From Roseovarius azorensis (GTDB taxonomy: Bacteria > Pseudomonadota > Alphaproteobacteria > Rhodobacterales > Rhodobacteraceae), in assembly GCF_900109455.1 (NCBI RefSeq), contig NZ_FOAG01000008.1:62001-126000 (forward strand): a stretch of 64,000 bases of DNA, in the 5' to 3' direction. Position numbers and translations under genes: made by a program. Below the pieces are notes generated by a model. The model ran no database searches and was not told the DNA's origin. It was given only the letters and a program-made list of their open reading frames with translations. Below, piece by piece: positions 35,241-43,555 of this stretch; the first letter of the stretch is position 1; every line of letters starts with the position of its first letter.

Positions 35241-35273
35241 TCTTGCCCGGTCGCAGCGGCGCGGTGCGCGGCC

Positions 35274-37322
35274 ATGACGTCCGACCTTTCGCGTCTGCTG
35301 CGCCCCGCTTCCATCGCCGTGATCGGCGGCGGGGCATGGTGCGCCAATGTGGTCGACCAGTGCCGCCGGATCGGCTTTGCCGGGCCGGTCTGGCCGGTTC
35401 ATCCCGCGAAGGCAGAGATCGGCGGCACCCGCGCCTATCCATCGCTCGATGCCCTGCCCGGCGTGCCCGATGCAGTCTTTGTCGGGGTCAACCGCGAGAC
35501 CACCATCGACACCATCGCGAGGCTGCGAAATATGGGCGCGGGCGGCGCCGTATGCTTTGCCGCGGGCTTTCTCGAGGCCGAGGCGGAACTGGGCGATGGT
35601 GCCGCGATGCAGGCGCGGCTTCTGGATGCCGCGGGCGACATGCCGATCATCGGCCCCAATTGCTATGGCTTCATCAACTATCTCGACGGCGCGCTGCTCT
35701 GGCCGGATCAGCATGGCGGCGCGCGCTGCGACAGCGGTGTCGCGATCCTGACGCAAAGCTCGAACATCGCCATCAATCTCAGCATGCAGGCGCGCGGCCT
35801 GCCGATTGCCTATCTCATGACGGCCGGAAATCAGGCGCAGCTGGGGCTGGCCGATCTGGGTCGTGCGCTGTTGGCTGACAGCCGAGTTACCGCCCTGGGC
35901 CTGCATATCGAAGGCGTGGGCGATCTGCGCGGGTTCGAGGCGCTGGCCGGCGAGGCGCAGGCGCGGGGCAAGCCCATCGTCGCGCTCAAATCCGGGCGCT
36001 CGGAGCAGGCGCGCGCCGCGACGCAGTCGCACACCGCCTCGCTGGCGGGCAGCGGGGCGGGGGCGGCGGCGCTGCTGTCGCGGCTGGGCATGGCGCAGGT
36101 GACATCGCTGCCGCAACTGCTGGAGACGCTGAAACTGTTGCATTACGCGGGACCGCTGCCGGGCAATGCCGTCGCCTCGATCTCCTGTTCGGGCGGCGAG
36201 GCTAGCCTGATGGCCGACACCGCCCTTGATCACGACATCACCTTGCCGATCCTCACCGCCGAGCAATCCAATGCCCTGCGTGCGGCGCTCGGTCCCAAGG
36301 TGGCGCTGGCCAATCCCTTGGATTACCACACCTTCATCTGGGGCGACGTGCCCGCCATGACCGCCACCTTTGCCGCCGCGCTGGACGGGCCTGCCGATAT
36401 CGGTGTGCTGATCGCCGATTTCCCCCGGCCCGACCGCTGCGATCCGGCGGCCTGGGACTGTATCCTTACGGCGGGCGCCGAGGCGCGGCGCCGGGTGGGC
36501 AAGCCGCTGGCGCTCGTCGCCACCCTGCCCGACTGTCTGCCGGAGGATGTTGCCGCGCGGGCCGTCGCGGGCGGGCTGATCCCTCTGGCCGGGCTTGATG
36601 ACGGGCTGGCCGCCATCGCCCGCGCCGCATGGCTGGGACGTCATCGAGCGCCGGTTGCCCCGCTGCTCTTGCCCGGCGCACCACGAAACCCGCGCACCCT
36701 GCGCGAGGCTGAGGCCAAGGCCGCGCTTGCGGCCCATGGGGTGCGCATTCCGCGGTCCCGTCGCGCGAAGACTCCTGCGGATCTGACGGCTGCGCTGGCC
36801 GGGTTTTCCTTGCCGCTGGTCATCAAGGCCGAGGGTCTGGCGCACAAGTCGGACGCGGGCGGCGTGGTCTTTGCCCGCGATGCCGCGGGGCTGTCTGCCG
36901 CGCAGGAGGCCGCGTTGGCCATGCCCTGTACAAGCTGGCTGATCGAGGAGATGATCGTCGATGCGGTGGCAGAGGTGCTGGTCGGCGTGGTGCGCGATCC
37001 CGCGCATGGCTTTGTGCTGACACTCGGCGCGGGGGGCATACTGACGGAAATCCTGCGTGATACGGTCTCGTTGCTGCTGCCCGCCACCGGGGATGATGTG
37101 ACCGAAGCACTGGACCGCCTGCGTCTCGCGCCGCTGCTTGCGGGATACCGGGGCAAACCCCCGGCGAACCGTGACGCAATCCTGCGCGCGGTCATGGCCG
37201 TGCAGTCCTATGTCACGGCCATGACCGCGACCGTAGAAGAGGTCGAGATCAACCCGCTGCTCTGCACCGCCTCTGATGCGGTCGCGGTGGATGCGCTTAT
37301 CACCAAGGGAGAGGACCAATGA
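35274..37322 (+). CDS. acyl-CoA synthetase, ADP-forming (NDP-forming) type, probable betaine-family CoA ligase
   Basis: The 682-residue product has an N-terminal CoA-binding/ligase part (LLRPASIAVIGGGAWCANV, GPNCYGFINY, QSSNIAINLSMQARGLPIAYLMTAGNQAQ) and a C-terminal ATP-grasp domain from about residue 480 (PLVIKAEGLAHKSDAGGVVF, GFVLTLGAGGILTEILRD, VEEVEINPLL). The phosphohistidine-loop region is diverged (SHTASLAGSGAGA). It would activate crotonobetaine, gamma-butyrobetaine or carnitine to CoA thioesters, in place of the AMP-forming CaiC of enterobacteria. The start at 35274 follows the ncRNA-like repeat island; ATG 35208 is inside repeat copy 3. It overlaps the hydratase start (ATGA). Confidence 0.8.
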   Translation: MTSDLSRLLRPASIAVIGGGAWCANVVDQCRRIGFAGPVWPVHPAKAEIGGTRAYPSLDALPGVPDAVFVGVNRETTIDTIARLRNMGAGGAVCFAAGFLEAEAELGDGAAMQARLLDAAGDMPIIGPNCYGFINYLDGALLWPDQHGGARCDSGVAILTQSSNIAINLSMQARGLPIAYLMTAGNQAQLGLADLGRALLADSRVTALGLHIEGVGDLRGFEALAGEAQARGKPIVALKSGRSEQARAATQSHTASLAGSGAGAAALLSRLGMAQVTSLPQLLETLKLLHYAGPLPGNAVASISCSGGEASLMADTALDHDITLPILTAEQSNALRAALGPKVALANPLDYHTFIWGDVPAMTATFAAALDGPADIGVLIADFPRPDRCDPAAWDCILTAGAEARRRVGKPLALVATLPDCLPEDVAARAVAGGLIPLAGLDDGLAAIARAAWLGRHRAPVAPLLLPGAPRNPRTLREAEAKAALAAHGVRIPRSRRAKTPADLTAALAGFSLPLVIKAEGLAHKSDAGGVVFARDAAGLSAAQEAALAMPCTSWLIEEMIVDAVAEVLVGVVRDPAHGFVLTLGAGGILTEILRDTVSLLLPATGDDVTEALDRLRLAPLLAGYRGKPPANRDAILRAVMAVQSYVTAMTATVEEVEINPLLCTASDAVAVDALITKGEDQ

Positions 37323-38104
37323 CCGATACCCCCATCAGAACGGAACGCCGTGGCACCGTGCTCGAAGTGACGCTCGACCGCCCCAAGGCCAACGCCATCG
37401 ACGCCGCCACCAGCCGGATCATGGGCGAGGTGTTCCGCGATTTTCGCGACGATCCCGACCTGCGGGTGGCGATCCTGACCGGCGCGGGCGAGAAGTTCTT
37501 TTGCCCCGGCTGGGATCTGAAGGCGGCGGCAGGGGGCGAGGCCCCCGACAGCGATTACGGCGTGGGCGGTTTTGGCGGGTTGCAGGAACTGCGCGGTCTG
37601 AACAAGCCGGTGATCGCCGCCATAAACGGCATCGCCTGCGGGGGCGGGCTGGAGCTGGCACTTTCGGCCGATATCATCCTTGCCGCCGATCACGCCACAT
37701 TCGCCCTGCCCGAGATCCGCTCCGGCACCGTGGCCGATGCCGCCAGCATCAAGCTGCCCAAGCGCATCCCCTATCACATCGCCATGGAACTGCTGATGAC
37801 CGGGCGCTGGTTCGATGCCGATGAGGCCGCGCGCTGGGGGCTGGTCAACCGCATCTACCCCGCCGTGCGGCTGATGGACGAGGCGCGCGCCATGGCGGAT
37901 CAGCTCGCCTCTGGCCCGCCGCTGGTTTATGCGGCGATCAAGGAGGTCGTGCGCGAGGCCGAGGCCATGCGTTTCCAGGATGCGCTGAACCGGATCACCC
38001 GGCGGCAGTTCGAGACGGTGGATATCCTCTATGCCTCGGAGGATCAGCAGGAGGGCGCGCGCGCCTTTGCAGAAAAGCGCGACCCGGTCTGGAAGGGGAA
38101 ATAG
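37319..38104 (+). CDS. caiD: carnitinyl/crotonobetainyl-CoA hydratase (CaiD-like enoyl-CoA hydratase)
   Basis: The 261-residue crotonase-fold enzyme interconverts crotonobetainyl-CoA and carnitinyl-CoA. From memory of the E. coli CaiD sequence the agreement is strong: LEVTLDRPKANAIDAATS, RVAILTGAGEKFF, GWDLKAAAGGEAPD and the C-terminal AFAEKRDPVWKGK. Oxyanion-hole glycines are in GIACGGGLELALSADI, and the acidic residue is in LPEIRSGTVADA. It is the last gene of the betaine operon, and its stop is 19 bp from the end of the opposing idi. Confidence 0.88.
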   Translation: MTDTPIRTERRGTVLEVTLDRPKANAIDAATSRIMGEVFRDFRDDPDLRVAILTGAGEKFFCPGWDLKAAAGGEAPDSDYGVGGFGGLQELRGLNKPVIAAINGIACGGGLELALSADIILAADHATFALPEIRSGTVADAASIKLPKRIPYHIAMELLMTGRWFDADEAARWGLVNRIYPAVRLMDEARAMADQLASGPPLVYAAIKEVVREAEAMRFQDALNRITRRQFETVDILYASEDQQEGARAFAEKRDPVWKGK

Positions 38105-38123
38105 CTGCGCCGCGCGCACTCGA

Positions 38124-38639
38124 TCAGGCGAAAATCTGCGCCGCGTGCTCGCGCATGTAGATCCGCAGCCAGGGGGTGTAGCGCGCCGGATCGGCGCGAA
38201 TGGCGGCGTTGAGCGCATCGAGGCTGATCCAGCGCGTGTCCATCACCTCTTCGGCGTCGGGGTCGAGGGCGATGCGTTCGGGCAGCCGTGCCATGAACAT
38301 GTCGACCACCTCGTGTTCGGTCAGTCCGCCACCGACATCGGCGCGGTATTCCACGCGGTCGCGGTGGGTAAGCGTGAGGTCGCCGATGCCAAGTTCTTCC
38401 CGCAATCGGCGTTGCGCGCAGGCCAGCGGCTCCTCGCCCCAATGCGGGTGCGTGCAGCAGGTGTTCGCCCATAGCCCCGGCGTGTGATATTTGCCCAGCG
38501 CGCGGCGCTGGATCAGAAGATCCTCGCCCGCCATCACAAAGACCGACACCGCCATGTGCCGCAGCCCGCGCTGATGCGCCTCAAGCTTGTCGAGGGCGAT
38601 CAGACTGCCGTCAACCCATGTCGGGATGAGCGCGCTCAT
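38124..38639 (-). CDS. idi: isopentenyl-diphosphate delta-isomerase, type I
   Basis: The 171-residue Nudix-like enzyme has the catalytic Cys in GLWANTCCTHPHWGEE (residues 56-71) and the Glu motif CAQRRLREELG, plus EHEVVDMFMA. It balances IPP and DMAPP for carotenoid and phytyl/geranylgeranyl supply. It ends the bchG-bch2-bchP-idi chain; its start overlaps the bchP stop (ATGA), a gene order known from Rhodobacter. Confidence 0.95.
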   Translation of the reverse strand: MSALIPTWVDGSLIALDKLEAHQRGLRHMAVSVFVMAGEDLLIQRRALGKYHTPGLWANTCCTHPHWGEEPLACAQRRLREELGIGDLTLTHRDRVEYRADVGGGLTEHEVVDMFMARLPERIALDPDAEEVMDTRWISLDALNAAIRADPARYTPWLRIYMREHAAQIFA

Positions 38640-39820
38640 ATCCGGGTCGCGGGCACCAGCCGCGTCAGATGCGCGAGGTTTTTCAACCCGATCCTGAGAT
38701 GCGCCATCGGTCGCGCCCTGACCAGTTTCTTGTTCATGTAGGCCTCGAATGTCAGCCGCTGCACGTCGATGTCATGGCACAGAGAGACAAAGCGCTCGCG
38801 CCGCTCGTCCGATCTATAATAGGCATTCTGCATCGAGGCCAGCACCCGGAACACGGTTTTATGCTCGCGCATGAAAAGCTGCCGCGCCAGCTTCAGATCG
38901 CGCGCGCGCCCCGTTGCCAGACAGGCGCTTGCGGCGGCGGCGGCGACGCGGCCACCCACCATGGCATAATAGATTCCCTCGCCGGACGACGGCGCCACCA
39001 CGCCTGCCGCGTCGCCCGCCAGCACCACGTCGCGGCCATTGTCCCAGCGGTCGAGTGGTTTGAGAGGTATCGGCGCGCCTTCGCGGCGCAGGGTGGCACA
39101 ATCGCTCAGGCCCGAGGCGGCGCGCAGATCGGCGGTCGCCTGTTTGAGATCCACGCCGCGCATCATCGAACCCATGCCGACGCTGGCGGATTTGCCGTGC
39201 GGGAACACCCAGCCGTAGAAATCGGGCGAGATAGCCCCGTCATAGATCACGTCACAGCGCGCCGGGTCATAGCTGCCGGCGGCGGCAGGCGCCTCGATGA
39301 TTTCGTGATAGGCGATGACATAGGGTATCCTGTCAGCCCCCGGCACCTCGTCGCGCGCCACGGTCGAGCGCGCACCATCGGCCCCGATAATGAGGCGCGT
39401 GTCCAGACGCCGCTCCTCACCGCTGGCCTTGTCGCGATAGAGGACGGCCGGGGTCGCATCACTGCGGTCGATCCGCAAATAGGTGCCGGTGACGCGCGTG
39501 GCCCCGGCCCCGGCTGCGCGGGCGCGCAGGAATTCGTCGAAATCCTTGCGGTCCACCATCCCGACAAAGCCGTTCTCGATGGGAATATCCACATGCCGTC
39601 CGGTGGGCGAGATCATTCGCGCCGTGGTGATCCTGGCCACAAGCTGATCGTCTGGCAGATCGAAATCGGCGATCAGGCGCGGCGGGATCGCGCCGCCGCA
39701 GGGTTTGATCCGTCCGGCCCGGTCCAGGAGCGCCACGCTGTGCCCCGAACGCGCCAGATCCTCGGCCGCCGTGGCCCCGGACGGCCCGCCGCCAATGACA
39801 ACGACATCAAACATGATCAT
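38636..39820 (-). CDS. bchP: geranylgeranyl reductase (bacteriochlorophyll)
   Basis: The 394-residue FAD enzyme reduces the geranylgeranyl tail of bacteriochlorophyll a to phytyl. Seen are VVIGGGPSGATAAEDLARSG (7-26), the RSTVAR/DEVPGADR middle segment, GWVFPHGKSASVGMG, and the FAD motif VVLAGDAAGVVAPSSGEGIYYAM. The start MIMFDV overlaps the bch2 stop, and the stop overlaps the idi start. Confidence 0.95.
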   Translation of the reverse strand: MIMFDVVVIGGGPSGATAAEDLARSGHSVALLDRAGRIKPCGGAIPPRLIADFDLPDDQLVARITTARMISPTGRHVDIPIENGFVGMVDRKDFDEFLRARAAGAGATRVTGTYLRIDRSDATPAVLYRDKASGEERRLDTRLIIGADGARSTVARDEVPGADRIPYVIAYHEIIEAPAAAGSYDPARCDVIYDGAISPDFYGWVFPHGKSASVGMGSMMRGVDLKQATADLRAASGLSDCATLRREGAPIPLKPLDRWDNGRDVVLAGDAAGVVAPSSGEGIYYAMVGGRVAAAAASACLATGRARDLKLARQLFMREHKTVFRVLASMQNAYYRSDERRERFVSLCHDIDVQRLTFEAYMNKKLVRARPMAHLRIGLKNLAHLTRLVPATRI

Positions 39821-41109
39821 TCCCCCGCAACCAGCGCCGCGCCCCGGTCGCGGCCGTGATCAATCACCCGGAGCGCCAGCAGCGCCGCGAGCACGAACAG
39901 CGCGGCCTCAAAGGCAAAGACCGCGCCGAATGCCTGCGCGTCACTACTCAGGGCCGCGCGCATCGCGTCCACCGAGGCCGCACCCAACAGCCCGCCGAAC
40001 CCCGCCGCAATCGCCTGCGCCGCACCCCAGAGACCCATGCGCGTGCCTTCACGCGAATCGCGACCCTGCCCCGCAAGCGCCATCATCGCTCCGATTGCGG
40101 CCACGGCGAACATGCCGTTGAAAACCCCGAGCGCGACGACAGCCGGGACGAGGGCCGCCGCCGCGCCCGAGGCCCCAAGCAGCGTGATCGCTGCGAGAGA
40201 CAAGGCCGAACCAAGACAACCCGTCACCACCCAATGCCGGAGCGAGCCGATGCGCAGCCCCGTGGCGGCAATGCCGACCGTCAGCATCCCCAGAAAGACG
40301 CCACCATTCTGCGCGCCGCTCAGTTGGGTGGACTGCCCCGGAGTGAAACCGAAAACGAGGCCGGCATAGGGTTCGAGGATCAGTTCCTGCATGAAATAGG
40401 CGGTCATCGACAGAAAGACGAAGATGGTGAAATTCCGCGCCTCGGGTTCCGCCCAGATTTCCGCCAGCCCCTCACGAAAGCGCATCGGTCTGTCGGCGGT
40501 CGCGGGCTGTGCGCCCACCTGACACTCGATACCCCAGATTGCCAGCGTGGTCAGGACCACCGCGCCAAAGGTGACAATGCCCACGATCCGCAACAAGAGC
40601 GCAGGGGTATAGGGATCCAGAAACGCGCCCACTGTGGTTGCGGTCACGGCAATGCCCGCGATCATCATCAGCCAGGTGATCGTCGCAGCGGCGGCGCGGT
40701 GGCGCGGTGCGGTGGCCGTGGCCAGCAGCGCCAGAAGAGAGGTGCCGGAGGCCCCCACGCCCAGCCCGATCAACGCATAGGCGGCGATCGACAGCGCCAG
40801 ACCGGCGGCAAGGCGATCCTCCATCACCACGACGCCCAGAGCCGCCAGATATCCGCCCGCCGCCAGCACCGCCATGCCGCCGATGATCCAGCGTGTGCGA
40901 TGCCCGCTTGTGTCCGACAAAAAGCCCCAGTTGGGCCGGGTGAGCTGAACCCCGTAATGCAGCGCCACCAGCAGGCCCGGCAGCACGGCGGGCAATGCCA
41001 GTTCGACCACCATCAGCCGGTTGAGCGTCGACGTGGTCAGCACCACGATGGCGCCCAGGCACATCTGCACCAGACCCATGCGAACGATCTGCATCCAGTT
41101 GAGGTTCAT
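39817..41109 (-). CDS. PucC/Bch2-family major facilitator protein
   Basis: The 430-residue, 12-helix membrane protein starts with QIVRMGLVQMCLGAIVVLTTSTLNRLMVVELALPA, the family signature, then RPNWGFLSDTSGHRTRWIIGG. It is the homologue of orf428/bch2, always between bchG and bchP. Relatives (LhaA, PucC) help assemble light-harvesting complexes and may handle bacteriochlorophyll in the membrane. A second paralogue, LhaA, is at 53294. Four-base overlaps join it to bchG and bchP. Confidence 0.9.
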   Translation of the reverse strand: MNLNWMQIVRMGLVQMCLGAIVVLTTSTLNRLMVVELALPAVLPGLLVALHYGVQLTRPNWGFLSDTSGHRTRWIIGGMAVLAAGGYLAALGVVVMEDRLAAGLALSIAAYALIGLGVGASGTSLLALLATATAPRHRAAAATITWLMMIAGIAVTATTVGAFLDPYTPALLLRIVGIVTFGAVVLTTLAIWGIECQVGAQPATADRPMRFREGLAEIWAEPEARNFTIFVFLSMTAYFMQELILEPYAGLVFGFTPGQSTQLSGAQNGGVFLGMLTVGIAATGLRIGSLRHWVVTGCLGSALSLAAITLLGASGAAAALVPAVVALGVFNGMFAVAAIGAMMALAGQGRDSREGTRMGLWGAAQAIAAGFGGLLGAASVDAMRAALSSDAQAFGAVFAFEAALFVLAALLALRVIDHGRDRGAALVAGE

Positions 41110-42017
41110 CCGCTGCCTCCGGTCATGCGCAATGCAAAGGCGGCAACCATCATGCCGCTCACGTAGAACAGAACGCCCGTGCCGTTATACCAGGGCGCGC
41201 GGCCTTTGGGATCCGAAAGAAGGATCCGCATGGCCCAGAATTGCCCGATCAGCAGCGCGCCAATCGCCAGCGCGTGCCACGGGCGGTCCCACCCCAGCAA
41301 GAGGGCGATCACCGCCAGTTGCGGCAGGGTCATCACCCAGCAGGCGACACGCGCCGCGCGTTCCGGCCCGAGTGTGACCGGCAGGGAATTGACACCGGTC
41401 TGCCGGTCTCCCTCCAACGCCTTGAAATCGTTAAGTGTCATGATGCCATGTGCGCCCAGCGCATAGAGCGACGCCACGATGATCACCGGCCAGGACGGCG
41501 CCCCCGCCGCCAGCACCGCAGCCCCGGTGAACCACGGCAGACCCTCATAACACAATCCCACCAGGCCCGGCCCCCAGATGCCGGAGCGTTTCAGCCGCAC
41601 CGGCTCTGCCGAATAGGCCCAGGCGGCCAGCACGCCGAACACCGTCGCCCCGAAACCCCATGGCCCCAGCAATGCGCCGATCCCAAGCGCCAGTGCCGAC
41701 ATGACGAGAGCCACCCACAACCCCCACCGCCCCGGCACGCGGCCCGATGGGATCGGGCGGTGTGGTTCGTTGATGGCATCCACATGACGGTCGCACCAGT
41801 CATTCGCGGCCTGACTCATGCCGCAGACGACCGGACCAGCCAGCACCATCCCGAGGACCACCATGCCCCAGTTGCTCCAGGGGGAAACGCCCGAGGACAC
41901 CACACCGCAGAGATAGGCCCAGATGGGCGGGAACCATGTGATCGGCTTGACCAGGATCAGCAGGGCCCGAGGCTCTGGCAGGCGGTGCGGGAAATGTAAT
42001 GATTTAGAGACATCCAT
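41106..42017 (-). CDS. bchG: bacteriochlorophyll synthase (chlorophyllide prenyltransferase)
   Basis: The 303-residue UbiA-type membrane enzyme attaches the geranylgeranyl tail to bacteriochlorophyllide a. It begins MDVSKSLHFPHRLPEPRALLILVKPITWFPPIWAYLCG. The first Asp-rich prenyl site is NDWCDRHVDAINEPHRPIPSG, and the second is LNDFKALEGDRQTGVNSLPV. The start at 42017 matches the usual N-terminus; a TGT-N12-ACA site ends only 3 bp upstream of it, so there is no ordinary Shine-Dalgarno. The gene follows ppsR by 70 bp. Confidence 0.93.
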   Translation of the reverse strand: MDVSKSLHFPHRLPEPRALLILVKPITWFPPIWAYLCGVVSSGVSPWSNWGMVVLGMVLAGPVVCGMSQAANDWCDRHVDAINEPHRPIPSGRVPGRWGLWVALVMSALALGIGALLGPWGFGATVFGVLAAWAYSAEPVRLKRSGIWGPGLVGLCYEGLPWFTGAAVLAAGAPSWPVIIVASLYALGAHGIMTLNDFKALEGDRQTGVNSLPVTLGPERAARVACWVMTLPQLAVIALLLGWDRPWHALAIGALLIGQFWAMRILLSDPKGRAPWYNGTGVLFYVSGMMVAAFALRMTGGSG

Positions 42018-42019
42018 AA

Positions 42020-42037
42020 TGTCAATTAAACTATACA
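42020..42037. promoter_or_regulatory. PpsR/CrtJ-type site TGT-N12-ACA at the bchG start
   Basis: TGT (42020-42022), 12 bp, ACA (42035-42037). On the minus strand it contains TATAGT, a possible -10. The site ends 3 bp before the bchG ATG, so a transcript starting here would have almost no leader. Confidence 0.65.
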
Positions 42038-42087
42038 ATTCCATTTCAGGGAAGCGGATTCTCCGGCTTCGCCCTGCGGATTGGCAC

Positions 42088-43518
42088 TCAGTCTTCGTCC
42101 TGAGCGTTCAAAAGCCCGTATTTGCGCAGTTTCACATAGAGACTCTGACGCGACAGGCCCAGCATCTCGGCGGCGGCGACGCGATTGTTGTTGGTCAGCC
42201 GCACGGCGGTCTCGATGCACATCTTCTCGACCACATCCGATGTGGCCGAAACCAGTTCCTTGAGCGAGGCGGTGCCGACCAGATCCATGACATTGCGCAT
42301 CGCCTCGTCACTGACCGCAGCCCCGCTGTCCTGAACGAGCGGCGCATCGCGCGGCGTCACGTCGCGGATGATCAACCCCACACCAAGATCCGCGTTGCGC
42401 CCGCGCAGGCTGGTCGCCGAGATATCGACCGAGGCGCGCGTGCCCACCACGCTCTGAAACTGCGCCGAATAGCTGCGCATCCGGCCCTTCTTGCGGGTAT
42501 TGTCGAGTATGAGCTTGAGATCAACGCTGCCGCGCGAGAGGAAATCCGCCATAGAGCGGCCCTGCACATCGCGCAGTTGCGCGGCGTCCGAGAGGATCAG
42601 AAATCCCTCGTTGGCATCGCGGATCACACCGTTGCCATCGGTCAGGACGATCGCATCGCTCGACGCCTCGAACAGCGCCGAGAGCGATTGCGCCGATTCG
42701 GGCCGCGCGGCATCTTCGTCCTCGATCAGCGCCAGACGGCACAGCATCAGCACCTCGCCGGAAGCACGAAAGAAATTCGGGCTCAGGCTGACCACGCGCC
42801 CGTTGCGCCGGGCCACGGCCTCGAACCCGGTCACATCGTCCGACGATGCCGCCGCTTTGAGCTGTTCGATAAAGTTACCCCTGCGCTGACCCTCGAAGAC
42901 CTGGGCAAAGCTGCTGCCGGTCAGCACGTCGCGCTTTGACCCCAGCAGCAGGGCAGCGGCGGAATTGATGTCACGGATCCGGCCCGCTTCCGGCTCGACC
43001 AGCACCAGCGGGGTCTCGGAGGCCTCGAGCACCACGCGATAACAGGTCTCGATCCCGCGATATTTCTCGACCTCGCGCTCGCGCGCCACCTGTTCGCGCA
43101 CCAGCCGCTGCTGTATCTCAGCCAACGGCTGCATGTCGCGCCCCAGAAGCAAGAGACCGTCGCTGCCGGCCTCGCGGTGCAACGTGTAGCGCACGGGGAA
43201 TTCCCAGTTTGCATTGTCGCTGTGGTTCAGCTCGATCGGACCCGGCACGCTGTCGGGGTCGGCGCGCATCAGCGCGATGCGCTGGGCGAACTTCTCACGA
43301 CTCTCGACGTTCAGGAAGCTTTCGAACTCGCGCCCGATCCAGTGATCCAGACGGCCCAGAGAGGGCGAATCCGGGCTGACCGATATCGCAGTAACCACGA
43401 GGGAATTGTCAATGAAAACGGCAATATCAAATGCCTGCTCTATCAGGCGATCAACGCTTGAAGGTTCGGGCATGTTGCCCGGCAGGGGTATTCTGGACGT
43501 TCTGGTCTCTTTCGTCAC
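42088..43518 (-). CDS. ppsR: PpsR/CrtJ photosynthesis gene repressor
   Basis: The 476-residue redox and light-linked repressor of bch, crt and puc genes has an N-terminal domain, PAS domains at about 155-270 and 280-390, and a C-terminal FIS-type helix-turn-helix (NNNRVAAAEMLGLSRQSLYVKLRKYGLL, 443-470). Cys260 (VLMLCRLAL) and Cys434 (VEKMCIETA) sit where the two redox cysteines of R. sphaeroides PpsR are; Cys159 is an additional one. Its own neighbourhood carries its target sites. It lies 37 bp after ppaA. Confidence 0.95.
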   Translation of the reverse strand: MTKETRTSRIPLPGNMPEPSSVDRLIEQAFDIAVFIDNSLVVTAISVSPDSPSLGRLDHWIGREFESFLNVESREKFAQRIALMRADPDSVPGPIELNHSDNANWEFPVRYTLHREAGSDGLLLLGRDMQPLAEIQQRLVREQVAREREVEKYRGIETCYRVVLEASETPLVLVEPEAGRIRDINSAAALLLGSKRDVLTGSSFAQVFEGQRRGNFIEQLKAAASSDDVTGFEAVARRNGRVVSLSPNFFRASGEVLMLCRLALIEDEDAARPESAQSLSALFEASSDAIVLTDGNGVIRDANEGFLILSDAAQLRDVQGRSMADFLSRGSVDLKLILDNTRKKGRMRSYSAQFQSVVGTRASVDISATSLRGRNADLGVGLIIRDVTPRDAPLVQDSGAAVSDEAMRNVMDLVGTASLKELVSATSDVVEKMCIETAVRLTNNNRVAAAEMLGLSRQSLYVKLRKYGLLNAQDED

Positions 43519-43555
43519 GCATTTACCCCAACTGCAAGGCTACTCAGGATAGCGT

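Noticed and set aside
35130-37319. 729-residue minus-strand frame opposite the CoA ligase
   Set aside because: Antisense shadow; the plus-strand frame carries the ligase and ATP-grasp motifs.
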